DNA from: Ditylenchus dipsaci
Lineage: Eukaryota; Nematoda; Chromadorea; Rhabditida; Anguinidae
Assembly: GCA_004194705.1 (NCBI GenBank)
Contig: SADC01000494.1
Span: 1 to 64,000 of the forward strand
DNA length: 64,000 nt
Direction of reading: 5' to 3'
The notes below the pieces were generated by a model. The model was given only the letters and a program-made list of their open reading frames with translations. It was not told the origin of the DNA and searched no databases. Within the stretch, counting starts at the first letter, position 1. Each line of letters begins with the position of its first letter. Below are positions 22,901-36,519 of the stretch, piece by piece. The translations under genes were made by a program, and so were the position numbers.

Positions 22901-25900
22901 TTCTGAACTGGTTTTAGATGGAGCATAGCAAAAGGCTTCAACTTTTTCTCTTCTACTTCTTCCTCTTGAGATACATCTTCGTCGAGTTCCCCTTGTTTGT
23001 TTCTCTTCCACCACAAAGCTACTTTAAAGCCCTTATTGGTGATTTCTTGTTTAGCTGTTGGAAGATTCTCAATCACACCTTTGTGATAGACTTCAACAAA
23101 TGAGTTAATTGGTGTGTGCTCCAATGGTTTGTGAGGCTTTAGACTGCTAAGTTGACCGACATATGGCTCAATGTCCAAGAAATAACCCGTGCTACTGTCT
23201 GAAACAAGTTCTTCTGGAGTGTTGGGTGGAGTCTTCAAAGTTTTCTTTGGATGTAGTAATTTGGATAAATGAGAAGAGCTTGTTGATTCAGGTTGTTCCT
23301 CCCTGCTTTCTGCTTGTGAGGTGGCTTTGAGGTGTAACAAAGCAGTAGGCTTCTCTTCTTGTATTGCAGTTTCTTCTAAAACAACCGTTTCCGAATCCTT
23401 GTTGGTGACCTTAGAAAGAGTGGAGTAATAGCCAGGATGGTAAGCCTCCACCCATCGATCTAGAGGCATATCATCTAATTGCAAGCCATGGTACTGAAGC
23501 TGATGCAGAGGGCCAGTGTAAGAGTCTGTGCTGAGGTCATATCCAAATTCCTCCAACTTCTTTGAAGTCTTGGGCAGAGTGGTGTAAAAACCAGTGTTGT
23601 AGACTTCGACCCACTCTGCTAGAGGCTTGTCTTTACATTCAGAATCTCTGTATTGGAGATCTTGAAGAGGACCTGTGTAGACTTCTGTGTTCAGCTGGTA
23701 ACTTTCCACTGCCTCTTTTTTGGTTGCAGCATGTTTTGGCAGGGAGGAGTAAACGCCAGTGTGGTAGACTTCAGACCAGTTTTTCAATGGTAGATCCTGC
23801 ATCTCCCAGCCAGTTTGCTGGAGAGATTCTAGAGGGCCAGTGTAGGGCTCATTGTCTAAATCATATTTCAAAGGTTCTTCATCCATCTTTTTAGTTGGTT
23901 TAAGTAGATTTGTATAGAAACCGGTGTGGTAAGTTGTCACCCACTCATTTAGAGTGTTGTCTTTCATCTCCCAGCCAGTTGGTTGCAGAGATTCCAGGGG
24001 CCGGAAAAAGGCTGAGTGCTGAACTCATATTTACAGCTTTCCAAGTCTTCTTTCCTTCCAGTATGTTTGGGAATGGTGGTGTAGTAACCAGAGTGGTAAG
24101 TTTGCACCCACTCTTGAAGAGGCATATTCTCCAGTTGTTGGCCCTGGTATTGAAGTTCTTCTAGAGGACCTGTGTAAGCTTCTTTGCTTAAATTGTAGCC
24201 GTCTATCCCACCTTGCTTAGTTGGTTTAGGAAGAGTTGTGTAGTAACCGGAGTGGTAGACCTCCACCAACTGATTTAGAGCTATATTTTCCAATTGCAAG
24301 TCTTGGTAGTGAAGGTTTTGAAGAGGGCCAGTGTAGGGCTGAGTGTTGAGTTGATATTTTGAGGTTTTTGGATCATCCAATTCTTTTAATTGAGAAGCTT
24401 TAGGAAGGGCGGTGTACAATCCAACGTGGTATACTTCTACCCATTCTTGCAGAGGCATATCCACTAGCTCCAAATTTTGATAGTGGGTGAAGTGGAGAGG
24501 CCTGAGTAAGGCTCTAGGTTTGACCCATCTCGTTTTCCTTCTGCCTGGTGCACAGCTGTCGGTTTGGACTCTTGTTCAATAAATAAGGATTTAGTAGAAG
24601 AACTAATGGATTCTGTAACCGGTGGAGGAGCGCTCTGTTTGAGGTGTAACACGGCCACTTTTTTCTGGCTAATCTTTTGTGCTTCTTCATGCTCAACTTG
24701 TTTGGATTTAGAAGGTTTGCTGAGATGTAATAACTGAGGCACTTCCCACTTCTTAGGCTTCTTTTTCTGGGACTCTTGTTGGTCAATGCCAGATGAGACA
24801 ACATTATCCTTTTCAATCAGGGTAGCTGGTTGTTTGAGATGGATCACAGCCACACTCTTGTCTTGCCACACTCTAACCACTGGCTTAGAAGGAACAGTAC
24901 CTATCTCTGTGCTACTAGATTTCTCTAACTTTTGGATAGCAACTTGTGGTCGTTTGAGGTGTAGAATGGCCAAAGGCTTTTTATTGTCAGCTCTCAGCCC
25001 AGTATTTTCTTCTTTGTATGCTGCCGTTGTTTTTAGGTGGAGAGTGGCTTTTGGATCGCTTTCTTTGAGCTCAGTGGTTTCAACAGTTTGTTTCAGTTGA
25101 GTGGAAGAAACAGTTGATGTTCCCCCTTCCACCAACTCTTCTGTCCAGAAGCTTTAAGATGGAGTTGAGCAATAGGTTTGTCTTTTCTAGCTTTTTGAGA
25201 GCCATCTTCTAAACCAACTATATCTGTAATTGGTTCGTTTTTTCTGCTCTTTCTCACACCTAGAACAAAAGGCTTGGTAGCAACAGATTGGTCAGAGTGG
25301 TAGGTCTCCACCAGTGATTGTATTGGAACCTCTTGATCACCAAGATCTCTATGTTTATTTGTGGAATACAGGGCAGCACTGTATGTCTCTTCGGGTGTCG
25401 CTGATGCAACCACTTGTTGCTGCTGTTTTTTAAGGTAAATGATAGCTTTGGGTTTTTCATTTATAACCTTCTCATCAAGCAATTCACGGGGGACAGAAGT
25501 TTCTTTGGTATAGAACCTACTGATTCTCCACATGGACTTCTTTTGCACGAGTAAAGGTGTTGTGGGCACTACATTCTCTTTGCCCTGGTCTCCATCCACA
25601 TCTTCTATCACAATCACAACTGGTGGGACAGGAGGAGCTGATGTGCTTGGCTGGGGCTGTTTCAAATGCAAGGTGGCAAATGGCTTGCGACGTTCTTTTT
25701 GGATTTCTGAACTTGTGAAATCTTGTCTGCGGTAGACATGCACAAGTGAGCCAAGTGGCTGTTCAGGCATTTGTTCAACTGCTTTTAAGCTGTCCAAGGG
25801 ACCAGTATAGACTTGAGTATCCAAACTGGCTGGTGTGGTTATCGGCTGTTGTTCAGCTTTGATTGTGACTCTAACAAAATCTGATGAAGCTTTGTTTTTG

Positions 25901-28900
25901 AGGTGGAGTATAGCCAATGGTTTAGGGGCTGCTACAACAACCACCCTATCTTGTTCATGACTAGTCTGTGGTGCATTCTTCTGCTGACCTACAGTTCCCA
26001 CGTGCTCATAATCATTGGTTTGAGGGTAACTGGTCAGGCTGACAGTCATTGGCTTCCTATCCACTGCTGCTTTTTTCTTGGCCTTTTTCGGCTTTTCCGA
26101 TGGCTCTCCTGATTTCATGTCAACTGCTTTTAGATGGAGCAAAGCATTTGGTTTGTCTTTAGTTAATGACTGCTCAAGGTGTTCTGCCTGCTCACTATTT
26201 TTTATACCTGCTGAATGTTGGTCATATATCTGGACTGAGGTTACATGGAGTGGTTGGTGGTGTACTTGATCTACTCGCTGCAACTCAAATAGTGGACCTG
26301 TATGAGGTTCTCCCCTGTCAATATTGCTGGTTCTTGGCTCTTCTTTGACCCTTGTTTGAGGTGAAGAATAGCAGAAGGCTTTGTAGCAGCTTCTTTTTGC
26401 TCTGCTTCTTCCTGCATTCCAATTGTTTTTCCTTTTAAAGTTTTGAGTTGTTGTGTAGCTGCGGATATAATATCTTGTTGCTCCTGTTCATATGGGTTGT
26501 ATTGCCTGAGATGGATAACAGCAGAGTGTTTAGTAGAAGGCATGACTTCAGCAGATGACAGCTCAACCTTCTTCGGACCCAATTTTTGATGGTCTTTCTC
26601 CATTTTAACAGCTAAACTATGTCTTCGAAGATGTAGACTGGCTGTTTGCTTCAACTTTGCCATCTCTCCATCATCATTTTTTACCCCTCCTTGTTCAGAT
26701 TCTGCCATGTTTTTGGATAAAGTTGAATGATACACTTGCACTTGATCTTCTAATGGCTCTGTCTGCAATTGGTGGGCAGGCTGAAGTTGGTCTAATGGAC
26801 CAGTGTAAGGTGGAGTATTTCTAGGTGCTGGCTTAAATTTGCTTGAAAATATTTGCCTGGACTGCAAATCAGCTTCTTCACCTTTCTTTGCCTTTTTTGG
26901 AACTTTCGGCATCTGTTTTAGATACACCACAGCTGTTGGCTTTTGAGCTTTAATTTGTGGCTCATTTTTGCCCTCATCAGACACCACATATGTGTGGCCA
27001 GCATGGTAGACTTTGACATGACCTTCCAGCGATTGTGTTTGCAGGTCATGCTTGGAGTAAGTCAAGGTAGACACATCACCTTTGAAAGTCTCTGTCTCCG
27101 AAACTTGCTTCTTAGCATATTTTTTGGTTTGTCCTGCAAACAGGTCACTAGCAGCTGGTTTAAGCGGAGAAGTTGCAAGTTTATAAGAACCTTTTCCAAC
27201 TACATCTTGATCTTTAGAAGTTGGTTGAGACCTGAGATGCAGAACAGCTGTCCGTGTTTGGCCTGTTTCTCCATCTTGTTCATGCGTTAATTGCTTTTCT
27301 AGTGAGTGTTCAGGCCTTTCCACTTCCAATCTGCTGAATTTAGCAGCAGATTTGGCTGGTTTCTGCTTTTCTTTTTTTGTTATGGAGACAGCTTCACTTG
27401 CAGTATGCACTTTTTGTGCTTCAAATTCTAGTACAGCCTCTTTTCTTGCTTGTTTGAGGTTGAGTGTCACTGTTGGCTTGCGCTCATCCACTATCCGTGT
27501 AGGGACTTGTTGAGATTTAGCTATCTTTCTCTCCAAATCAGTAGGCTGGTCAATAGTCGACAGTGATTCTGCTTTTTTAGATTTTTTCGCTTTTGGGAGG
27601 CGTAGCAAATTAACAGCTCTACTGCTGGTTCGTCTAGCAGCCACAATAGAAACATTTCTGCCTTCCTTTTCCTCGATTGATTGGAGGTGTTTAATGTTTT
27701 CAGCCAGTGTAGTTTTTTTAAGATGGAGTGTGGCTGTTGGCTTACTCTCTGTAATATCCACAACTTGTTTAGCTAACAGAACACATTGATCTACTGCCGA
27801 ACCCCTAGGTAGCTCCAAACTGTCTGTAGGACCACTATATGCTTCAGTGCTCAACACCGGCACTTCTTGCTCAGTATGTTTCTTGGTCTTCTTCAAGTGA
27901 AGCACTCCTAAGCTTTTGCTGACTGAGGCAGCTGGCTTTTCATGTAGCGTTCGCTCTTGCCTAGTCACTAGTTCAATGGTTGCCGTAGCGGAAGATTTAC
28001 CACTGTCTTCTGAGGTCTCTTTGAGGTAAAGAGTGGCTGAGGGTTTGAGCTGTTTGTTGTATTCAGAAACCATATAAAATTGTTCGGCAGGCTGGACAGA
28101 ATCGCCCAATGGCTGATTTTCTATACCTCTAGCCAGTTCCGGACTTTCCAGATGACCAACATACGCCTCACTGCTCAATGCTTGTAGTTTTCGCTTTGAC
28201 TGTTTCTTGTTCTTTTTTTGATGAAGCACTCCAAATCCAGTGTCTTCAACCACTTGCTTGTCTTTTGGCTTTACTGCCTCACTGCCTGCATCATAAATAG
28301 GTGTTTAAGGTGGAGGGTAGCAGTTGGTTTGGAAATTGGCACAATCTCGGACTTTTGCTTGCTGATCACCTGCCAAGATTGGCCAGAATGGTAGGGCTGA
28401 ACTAGGCCCTCCCATGGCTGTGTTTCATGGCCATGCAGCCTGGATAGTTTAGCCAGTTGTCCAGTGAAAGGTTGCTGATCAGTTTGCTCTTGCCTTGTCG
28501 CAAGTTTACTAGCTGTTGGGGTGCCTGCAGATTCAGAATCCTGTATTTCTTTTGGTGCCTGTTTCAGGTGGAGTGTGGCTGTTAACTTGTGCTCTTCCAG
28601 GTCTAGTTGTGTTTCAGACCATTTTTGTTCTGATTCAGTTGGCTGTTCAGGAATCAACGCTGTTTGTTTGTTTGACTGTTTCTTGGTCTTTTTTAGATGA
28701 AGCACTCCTAATCTTTTGCTATCTGAGTCAACTGGTTGTTCATGTTCGGATCGCTCTTGTCTAGTCACTAGTCTAATGGTTGTTATTGCTGCTTGAGATT
28801 CCCCACCTTCTTCTAGTTCCTTTTTAAGATAAAGAGTGGCTGAGGGTTTGAGCTGTTTGTTGTCCTCAACAGCCAAATCAACTTGTTCGGGAGACTGGAC

Positions 28901-31900
28901 ATACTCTTCTAGAGGCTGTTTATCCAAACCTCCTTCTAGTGCCAAGCTATCCACAGGACCGGCATATGCTTCGCTGGTCGAACTGCTCAACACTGGCACT
29001 TCTGCCTTTGGTTGTTTCTTGTTCTTTTTTCGGGGAATCACTCCGAATCCAGTGCCTTCAAGTACCTGCTTGTCTTCTGGCTCTGGTACCTTACCATATT
29101 CCTTGTAAATTGGCCTTTTCAGGTGTAGGATAGCTGTTGGTTTCGAAACTAGCCCAATCTCTGTATTTTGCTTGCTGACTGCCCGCCAAGATTGCCCAGA
29201 ATGGTAGGGCTGAACTTGGCCTTCCCAGGGTTGTGTTTGATGGCCATCCGACTTAGACAATTCAGGCAGTTCTCCAGTGTATAGCTGTGTATTCACATAT
29301 GTTTCATACCGTCTTATTATTGACTGACGAGATTCAGTCTTCGTGGTTTGTTCAGGCAAATCTGATGTCAGCACATGTTGATTGTGCTCCAAAGTGTCAT
29401 ATTTGGCTGTCTCTGACTTCAAATGCAAAACAGCCATTGGTTTGTGTTTTAGTGACGCCTGATTTCGCTCTGTCTTTACAACCACTGATTGTTTTATTGA
29501 CTGACCAAGTCCTACTGATGGTTGGTGCAACAGGGTTGGAGTTGGTTCAAGACTGGCTAATATGTCTCCATATGGTTTGGAGTCAAGTAAAACGTCTTCT
29601 TTACCATTTTTCTTTTTTGTCCAGCCAGTAACCAAAGTCTTCTTTGGCTTGGATGGTACACTTTGAATTTTGGAGGTTGCTTCTTCATTAAACATGCCTT
29701 CGTGAATGAGCGCTTCGTGGGTCTCTTTAAGTGAAGAACAGCCACAGGTTTAACATCAGTCAGCTGTTGTTTAGTTTGTTCCAAACTTGGGGTGTATCCA
29801 GAAAGTGAAGCAATCATTTTCTTTGAGCGGTCTTCTGAAGTAATAGCTGGCGATTTTTGAGTGGGTATGTCTAAACTGGGTTCATTCGCCTTCTTAGCTT
29901 TCTTGGCTTTTTTTACTTGTGGTTTGGTGGATGTCTGTGCTGCGATCAGAATTGGTTGCTGGTGTTTGAGGTGGATAATGGCACCTGGCTTGTGTTTTTT
30001 TGCAAGTTCTGTTGCTTCAGCCATATTTTCTTGCTCAATGGCCTGTTGACTAGTGACCACTCTAATATTTGTTGATACGGCTACAGGTGATGCTTGAGAT
30101 TCAGACACTAGCTCGGTGTCATCTTCTGCTGCCTTTTTGAGGTAAAGAGTAGCTGATGGTTTGTCCTGTTCGCTGCATTCAGCAACCACATCAAATTGTT
30201 CTGACTGCATTTGGACATGACGCAATGGCTGTTTATCCAAACCTCCAGCCAGTTCCACACTGTCCAAAGGACCAGCAAATGCTTCAGTTCTCGACAATGC
30301 TACTTCTTGCTTTGGCTGTTTGTTGGTCTTCGTGAGGTGAACTACTCCAAATCCAGTGTCTGCAGGTAACTGCTTGTGTTCAGCCTTCACTAACTTACTA
30401 CCATCATCATGAATCCATTGTTTAAGGTGGAGGGTAGCTGTTGGTTTAGAGATTGGCACAATCTCGGACTTTTGCTTGCTGATCACCTGCCAAGATTGGC
30501 CAGAATGGTAGGGCTGAACTAGGCCCTCCCATGGCTGTGTTTCATGGCCATGCAGCCTGGATAGTTTAGCCAGTTCTCCAATAAGAGGTTGCTGATCAAT
30601 TCGCTCTTGCCTTGTCGCCAGTCTAATGGCTGTTGAGATGTCTTCAGAACCCTGCATCTTTTTTGGTGCCTGTTTCAGGTGGAGTGTGGCTGTTAGCTTG
30701 TGCTTCTTCATTCCGGTTGTTTGGGCTACTTCTTTTCCAGACAACTTTTGTTCCAATTCAGCGGGTTGTTCAGAAGTCAACACTGCTTGTTTCTCGGACG
30801 GATTCTTGATCTTCTTCAAGTGAAGCACTCTAAGGGTTTCATAACTGAGTGATCTAATTGTTCTCGACTCGTTAAATTAAGCATCTCAGCACATAGTTCA
30901 GGTTTTGCATGCTTGATATGAAGAATAACTACTGGCTTGTTGGCTTCTTCTTGTTTCAACACCACTGGTTTTGTAGTGCTAGAGAAGTAGCCAGTACGGT
31001 AGGACTGCACCTGTCCCACCATTGGCTGAGTCAAATGGTCTTCTGCCCTAGGTAGTTCAGCCAGCTCTCCCGTGTACATCTCAGTGCTGGGCCAAACTTT
31101 TTGTACGGCTTTTTCTTATGCGCCTCCACGTGCTTTGGTAATTGACTTGACTTTAAATGTAATGTGGCCGTTGTCTTGTGGTCTATATCTTGGCCTTCTT
31201 GCATAAATATATGACTGCGCTTCCAAGCCCTTTACCTGTTGACTGCTACCCACTTGTTTCTTGTCTTTTTTGAGTTGAAGCACAGCAAACTCTTTTTTTT
31301 GTTCCAGTCTACGAGTATCAGTTGGAGTAGGTTGTGGATGTTTGTCTTTGAGATGCAGCACAGCCATGGGCTTAGTGGCAATCACTTCTTGATCAAATGA
31401 TTCTGACAATATTGGCTCTGATTCTATCCCTCCAGCCTTTGCAGACCGCCCAGCTGGCCAGTGTATTGCTGGGTACCCATCATTTGCCTGCTGACATGTT
31501 TCTTGACCTCAGTCAGGCTAGAAGTGGTGCTTTCCTTATTTTCAGTTGGTTGACTGGGCTGACGAAGATGTAGTACAGCCACTGTTTTGGATGCTGGAAT
31601 AGTGATGTCCACCACTTGCTTGTTGACTGCCTGCCAAGATTGGCCAGAATGGTAGGGTTGAACTGGGCCCTCCCATGGCTGTGTTTCATGACCATCCAAT
31701 CTGGACAATTCAGACAGTTGTCCAGTGTATGGCTGAGTGTCCAATGTAACACCGTGTTTTTCTTTCTTTTCACCCTTTTTGCCAGCAGCGACTGATGGGA
31801 GACTGGCCAAATCAGCTGCCTCTGGAAGTTCACTGCTTGTTCGAGACTTCAAATGCAACATAGCCATTGGTTTGTGAGCTACTATCTCCTGACCCATCTT

Positions 31901-34900
31901 GCTTTTTGATGGTTGAGGACTGGCAACTTCTTCAGTCTTCTTAGCTAATTCTTCACGATGTCCTGTGCCACTTCTCCAGCCAACCTTTTTACCAGAAATG
32001 CCTAAAGCCTGAACTTCCTTGACTGGCACATCAGAATGGAGGTGCAAAATGACTGAAGATTTAGAGGAGGGCACGTCTGTTGTTAGCCGTTCTTTCACAG
32101 ACACAACTGCTTTTTCAGACATGGATTGGATATAGTGGTACTGCTTTGAAAGCCCCTCAATCGACTGAGTTCCATGATCATCCAGCCTTGACAACTCTGC
32201 CACTTCTTCAATGTATGTTTCTGTTATAGGCATCACCTCTTTGCTGCTTTTGGATCCTCTGGTCTTTCTCTTTTTAGAAAATGTCTTTATTTCAACCATT
32301 TCTCCGACAGTGACATCTGAATCAGAAGGTTGTGCTTGCTTGAGGTGAAGAACAGCATCAGGTTTATTGATAACCACCTCGCTCACTTCTTTTGGATGGT
32401 ATGGCTGTGGAGCTGTCATTTCTTCCACTGCATAATCTTCATGACTTCTGGCCTACTTATTTCAGTCAACTGTTGGGGGATGTTTCCACTAGTTTGTTTT
32501 TCTAATCCTGTAGCTGCTAAGTGCCGAGTTGCAACTGAAGATGTCTTTTTAGTCTTTGCCCCTTTCTTCAAGGTTAAAATGCCAGTTGGTTTAAGTTCTT
32601 TACTAAATATTGATGAAGATGTAGTGGGTGGTAAAGGCTCCATAATCCACATTTTTTGCTCTTCAGCCTCATGTTTATTTTCACCCACAACCAGTTTCTG
32701 ACCAGTAGCCTTTATTTGAGTCATTGGCCTGACTGCTTTTTTGAATTTGTGCTGGCCTTTTTCGACAAGGTGGACCGCACTTCGTGGGTCATCCACTGAT
32801 TCGTGTTGCACATCTTCCTTTAAATGAATAACAGCCACACCTTTCTGCCTGTGTTCTGGCTGCTGCTGCCCTACCCATTCCTGTTGAGACTTGCCTAAGG
32901 CAGTTAGGTTGTGCACCACCCACCTCAAATCTTTCTTGGGACTCTCCACAGACAAACCAGAGTGGTAAACAGTGGAGTAGTGTTTGATGGGTAGCCAATA
33001 CACTTCTCCTCTAGCCATTTTCAAAGCATCCACACAGCCATGGAAAGGGCTGGTGTCCAGACCATAACTAGCTGGAGACATGTCCTCCTCATCTTTTTTA
33101 CTGCTTTTGAGGTGGAAGCAGTTGGGCAAGCACTTGGAGGTTGATGGACCAATCTGGTGGTGATAAAGATTGGATTGAATCTGCAGTGCTGATGCCTCTG
33201 AGTCTTTGCTTCTTTTGGTATAACTTTTAGAAGTATATGGCTGCTTTCGATGAACGTCGACAGCTGGCTGATAACTGGTCTCCATAGAACTTTTGAGATG
33301 GAGTATGGCTGTAGGTTTGTGCTCTTCTTGCAATTGAGAGTGTGGAGAGATTGGAATGGATGTTGGAAGGATTCCCTCCAGTTGACTAGTAGCTATAGAC
33401 TTACTGGATCTTCTTGAAACCGTTGTAGTTGTGGAGATTTGCTGCTGGGGGCTGGAAGTGGAAGGCTGCCCTACACCATGAACAGATTCTTCTTTTGCTC
33501 CATCATAACTTTTGGTGACAGCAGCTGGATAGCTGGATTCTGACTGACTTGTTTCTTGATGTTTTAGATATAGAGTGGTTAATGGGTTTTCCAGGGTGCC
33601 TTCTTCTGGCATCTTTTGCTGGAAAGCCTTTGATTTGGTCTTCTTGTTTTTTTAGATGTTACTGGCTGCCATTGCTGTTCCTCTTCTGGAGTTTTAATAT
33701 GAGAAAAAGCAGGACCGGGGGACTCAAAAAGCACCACAACTTTTTCTTCTTTTAAGTGTATTGTGGCTGTGGGTTTATTCACTTTTGTCTGAGACTTTTC
33801 CTCCTGTGCTTCAGGCTCCTCATTGGCTTTTTTGCGTTGTCGACGTCTCTTGCCTTTTGAAGTTTTCACGGCAATTTCTTGCACATTTGTTGAATATGGC
33901 GGTGATTTTCGCTCTGTTGGCTCCCACGAAGTAGTTGGCTTCATATATTGTTCTTGTCCAACCAACTCATGCTTGGGGTGGAGAATAGCCGTTGACTTGA
34001 CAATTCTGGGCAGCTCTTCCGCTTCTTCCACTTTAGCAGCAAAATCAGATTTAGCGTCATCTACTGTTTCGGTTTGACTGGGCTTCTTGGTATGCCACAA
34101 AGCTGGAACTTTCTTCCTTTGCTTAGTCTCTTCTACCTTTTTGGTGGATGAGATATATCCCATCTGTGCTCCTTCTCTCTTAGGAAATTCATGTGCAGAA
34201 GTAGTCATACTGGATACATTCTCCACCTCTTTAGTGGCTTTAGTCTCTGATACTCTGAACCGGAGCTCAGAAGTAGTTATCTTGGTGGTCGAGGTTGTAC
34301 CAGTTGATTTTTGGTCACCGAAAAAACTACGTTGCTGGATAGCATCTGGTCGCCCTTCTCCGAGGTCTTTGATTGCATGAGTGTGTGCACTGATGCCTAA
34401 TTCAAGTGGTTCAAACTTTTTTAAGTGAAGTGTAGCTTTAGGTTTGTGTGCAGATTCAGTAGTATCTGGGTGGTCGCTCAACCTGCCAGCAACCTGCATA
34501 GACCCTCTTCCAGTCTCATATTTTGGCCACCTATAAAGTGTGCAGTGAGCTCTGAGAGCACAAGTTTCTGCTTCCACCGCTTTTTCCAACCTGTCAGTAG
34601 CCAGATATGGTAGGGTAGACAAGCCATACTCCCCAGGATCTCCCACTTCTTGCTTGCCAGGAATGGACCTGTAGGCATGGCCTCCCACTGGCAGCACAGA
34701 GAAGCCAGAGTGGTACACTCCCACAAAGTATTTGAGTGGAAAGCAAGATGCTCTTCACTCCTGTTCAAGTAGTGCAACATCGGCAGCTCACTGACGGCTT
34801 GTAGCCAATGGGACCAACACTTTGGCGCAATATCTTTTCAGAAGTGGGCACTCTTCTCTTCTTTTTTGCCAAATTGACTGCTAATTGGCCAAAAGAGTGA

Positions 34901-36003
34901 GTGCCACCCAATTTCTGAGCCACTTCTTCTTCCATGGGTGAGTGGTAGATGCCGGTGTGGTAGACACTCACTCGGCTGCTTAATTGTAGTTGGGGCACTT
35001 CCCAACACTTCATCAGCACCAACTCATCATCTTGGGAGTAATCTACTAGATTGGGTTTGGGAGCCAACACTGCAATTGCTGGTTTGTTGCTAACTGTAGA
35101 GCTGGAAGAGCCTCTTGTGAACAGTCGCCAACCGGTTGACATTGGCTTGGAACGTTTGGCAATCTTTGGGCTGACAGTCTTTTCCTCAAATCTTCTTCTA
35201 CCCACCACTTTAACATCACCACTTTTCGGCTGCTGCTCTTCTTCTTCAAAGCGAACATGTTGGAGCACTTTTTCGCCCAAATGTTCATAAGGAGAGGTAG
35301 AGCCAGCCAAGTAAGGGGAGCAAGTTCTGGAGCCTTGTGCCGACTTGTAGCTCACATTCTGTAGGGCCAGTGTGGAATAGGGTGAAGGCAGGGAGAAGGA
35401 GTCTTCAGCTGCTGAAGATGAGGCGCAGTACCCACTGTCATTCAGAATGTAGGAATTTCTCTGGTGAGTGCTGGTGGTTGTCGATCTTGGCTCTTCACCC
35501 AATAAATGGCCAATTGCCGAGGAGTATGAGGAAGTGGAGGGTGAGTTCATGCTGGCACCACCACCATGTCCATAGTTAACTGTAGTTTGGTGTACAGTTC
35601 TCTCATAGGTCACATTCCTGCCCACAATTCTCTCATAGCTGATTTCTGGTGGGCCATAGCTGGTGTCCAGAGTGTTTTCATCGTAGCTGCTGCTATTGTC
35701 AGTGTGCACAGTTAGCATGTTGGCATCATCTGGTGCAGTAGTGCGGTGTAGTGTGGTAGTGGTTGTCTGATGCTGCTGAGTAGTGCTAGTTGCAGTAGCA
35801 GAAGAGAAGGAAGAGGAAGCAAGAGTGGAAGAACAAGTAGGAGGAGGAGAATAGGAGGAGTGAGTAGGAAGAGGAGAGTGAGAAGAGCAAGCAACAATAT
35901 AAGCAGGAGCTTCACCCACCTCTTTCGGCTGCTTCTTGGCCGTGGAATTGGCTAACGGCTTGCCGCTAATGATGTGGTAGGACTTCTCTGGCGAGCTGGT
36001 TAG
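16934..36003 (-). CDS. EPB41/cora: Protein 4.1-like, giant ~19 kb repeat exon
   Basis: This is one continuous coding block on the minus strand, from acceptor aattttttag|CTAACC at 36,003 to donor CACTCAG|gtgtgc at 16,934, about 6,350 codons. It follows the FERM and FERM-adjacent exons and precedes the CTD exons. After a Ser/Thr-rich start it becomes an array of two alternating modules. Module one is a short box of the form KPxAxLHLKQ (at least 60 copies, for example KPTATLHLKQ, KPSAILHLK). Module two is about 35 residues of the form YTGPLESL...W.EVYHTGxYSSLPK, or YTGQLSEL...QPYHSGQSW (dozens of copies). Acidic/basic linkers of 20-80 residues lie between. Blocks near 19.7-20.7 and 31.0-32.0 kb are near-identical, as are 18.9-19.2, 21.3-21.6, 28.4-28.7 and 30.5-30.7 kb. 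I know of no described protein 4.1 with this insert; its function is unknown. By analogy with giant ankyrin exons it could be an elongated cytoskeletal tether or an array of short binding sites. Frame is lost about once per kilobase, where checkable by one missing base in a homopolymer. Confidence 0.8.
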
Positions 36004-36519
36004 CTAAAAATTAATTAGAAGTTAATCTTCTTAAAAGGGGTGGTAAATTTAAGGTCTTCAATAATGAACGCGAAAAGGGACCGGTCTCAGCCGTGCGTTA
36101 TTAGATTTTGTTTGTGATTTTCGTATTCTTTTTAAAGAGCTTTAATTTTTTTTCAAAGATGAGTAAACTGACTAGCCTGGTATACTTTTTTCCCATAGAT
36201 TGGTATACCCCTTAAAATATTAGATAAAGCTGGGCAAAATACTTACGTTAACCCGTATATTTAAAATAAAAAAATCCTTACAGACAACTTCACTCTCAAA
36301 AAATCATCCAAGTTATCATGAATAGGCTGACTTGCATGGACAAGTACTTTGATTCAACCCGGTTGCCATATACTCGGATTTTCCTGGACCCGGGTATAAG
36401 GACCGGTCAATTTTCACAAAAAAAACCCCGGGTAAAGTCAAATTTCTGTATAACGACTGTAAAGAAACCGGCCTAAACCGGGTCGTTATAGATTTATTAT
36501 ATAGATCTAGTTGACTGTA

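Noticed and set aside
17225..35919. The twenty or so minus-strand ORFs treated as separate tandem genes
   Set aside because: The repeat pattern continues across every boundary I checked, and the breaks are one-base homopolymer losses. There are no starts, promoters or poly(A) signals between them.
18219..35955. Many + strand open frames of 60-120 codons across the giant exon
   Set aside because: They are antisense shadows. They recur with identical translations only where the minus-strand repeats are duplicated, and have no independent splice or start signals.
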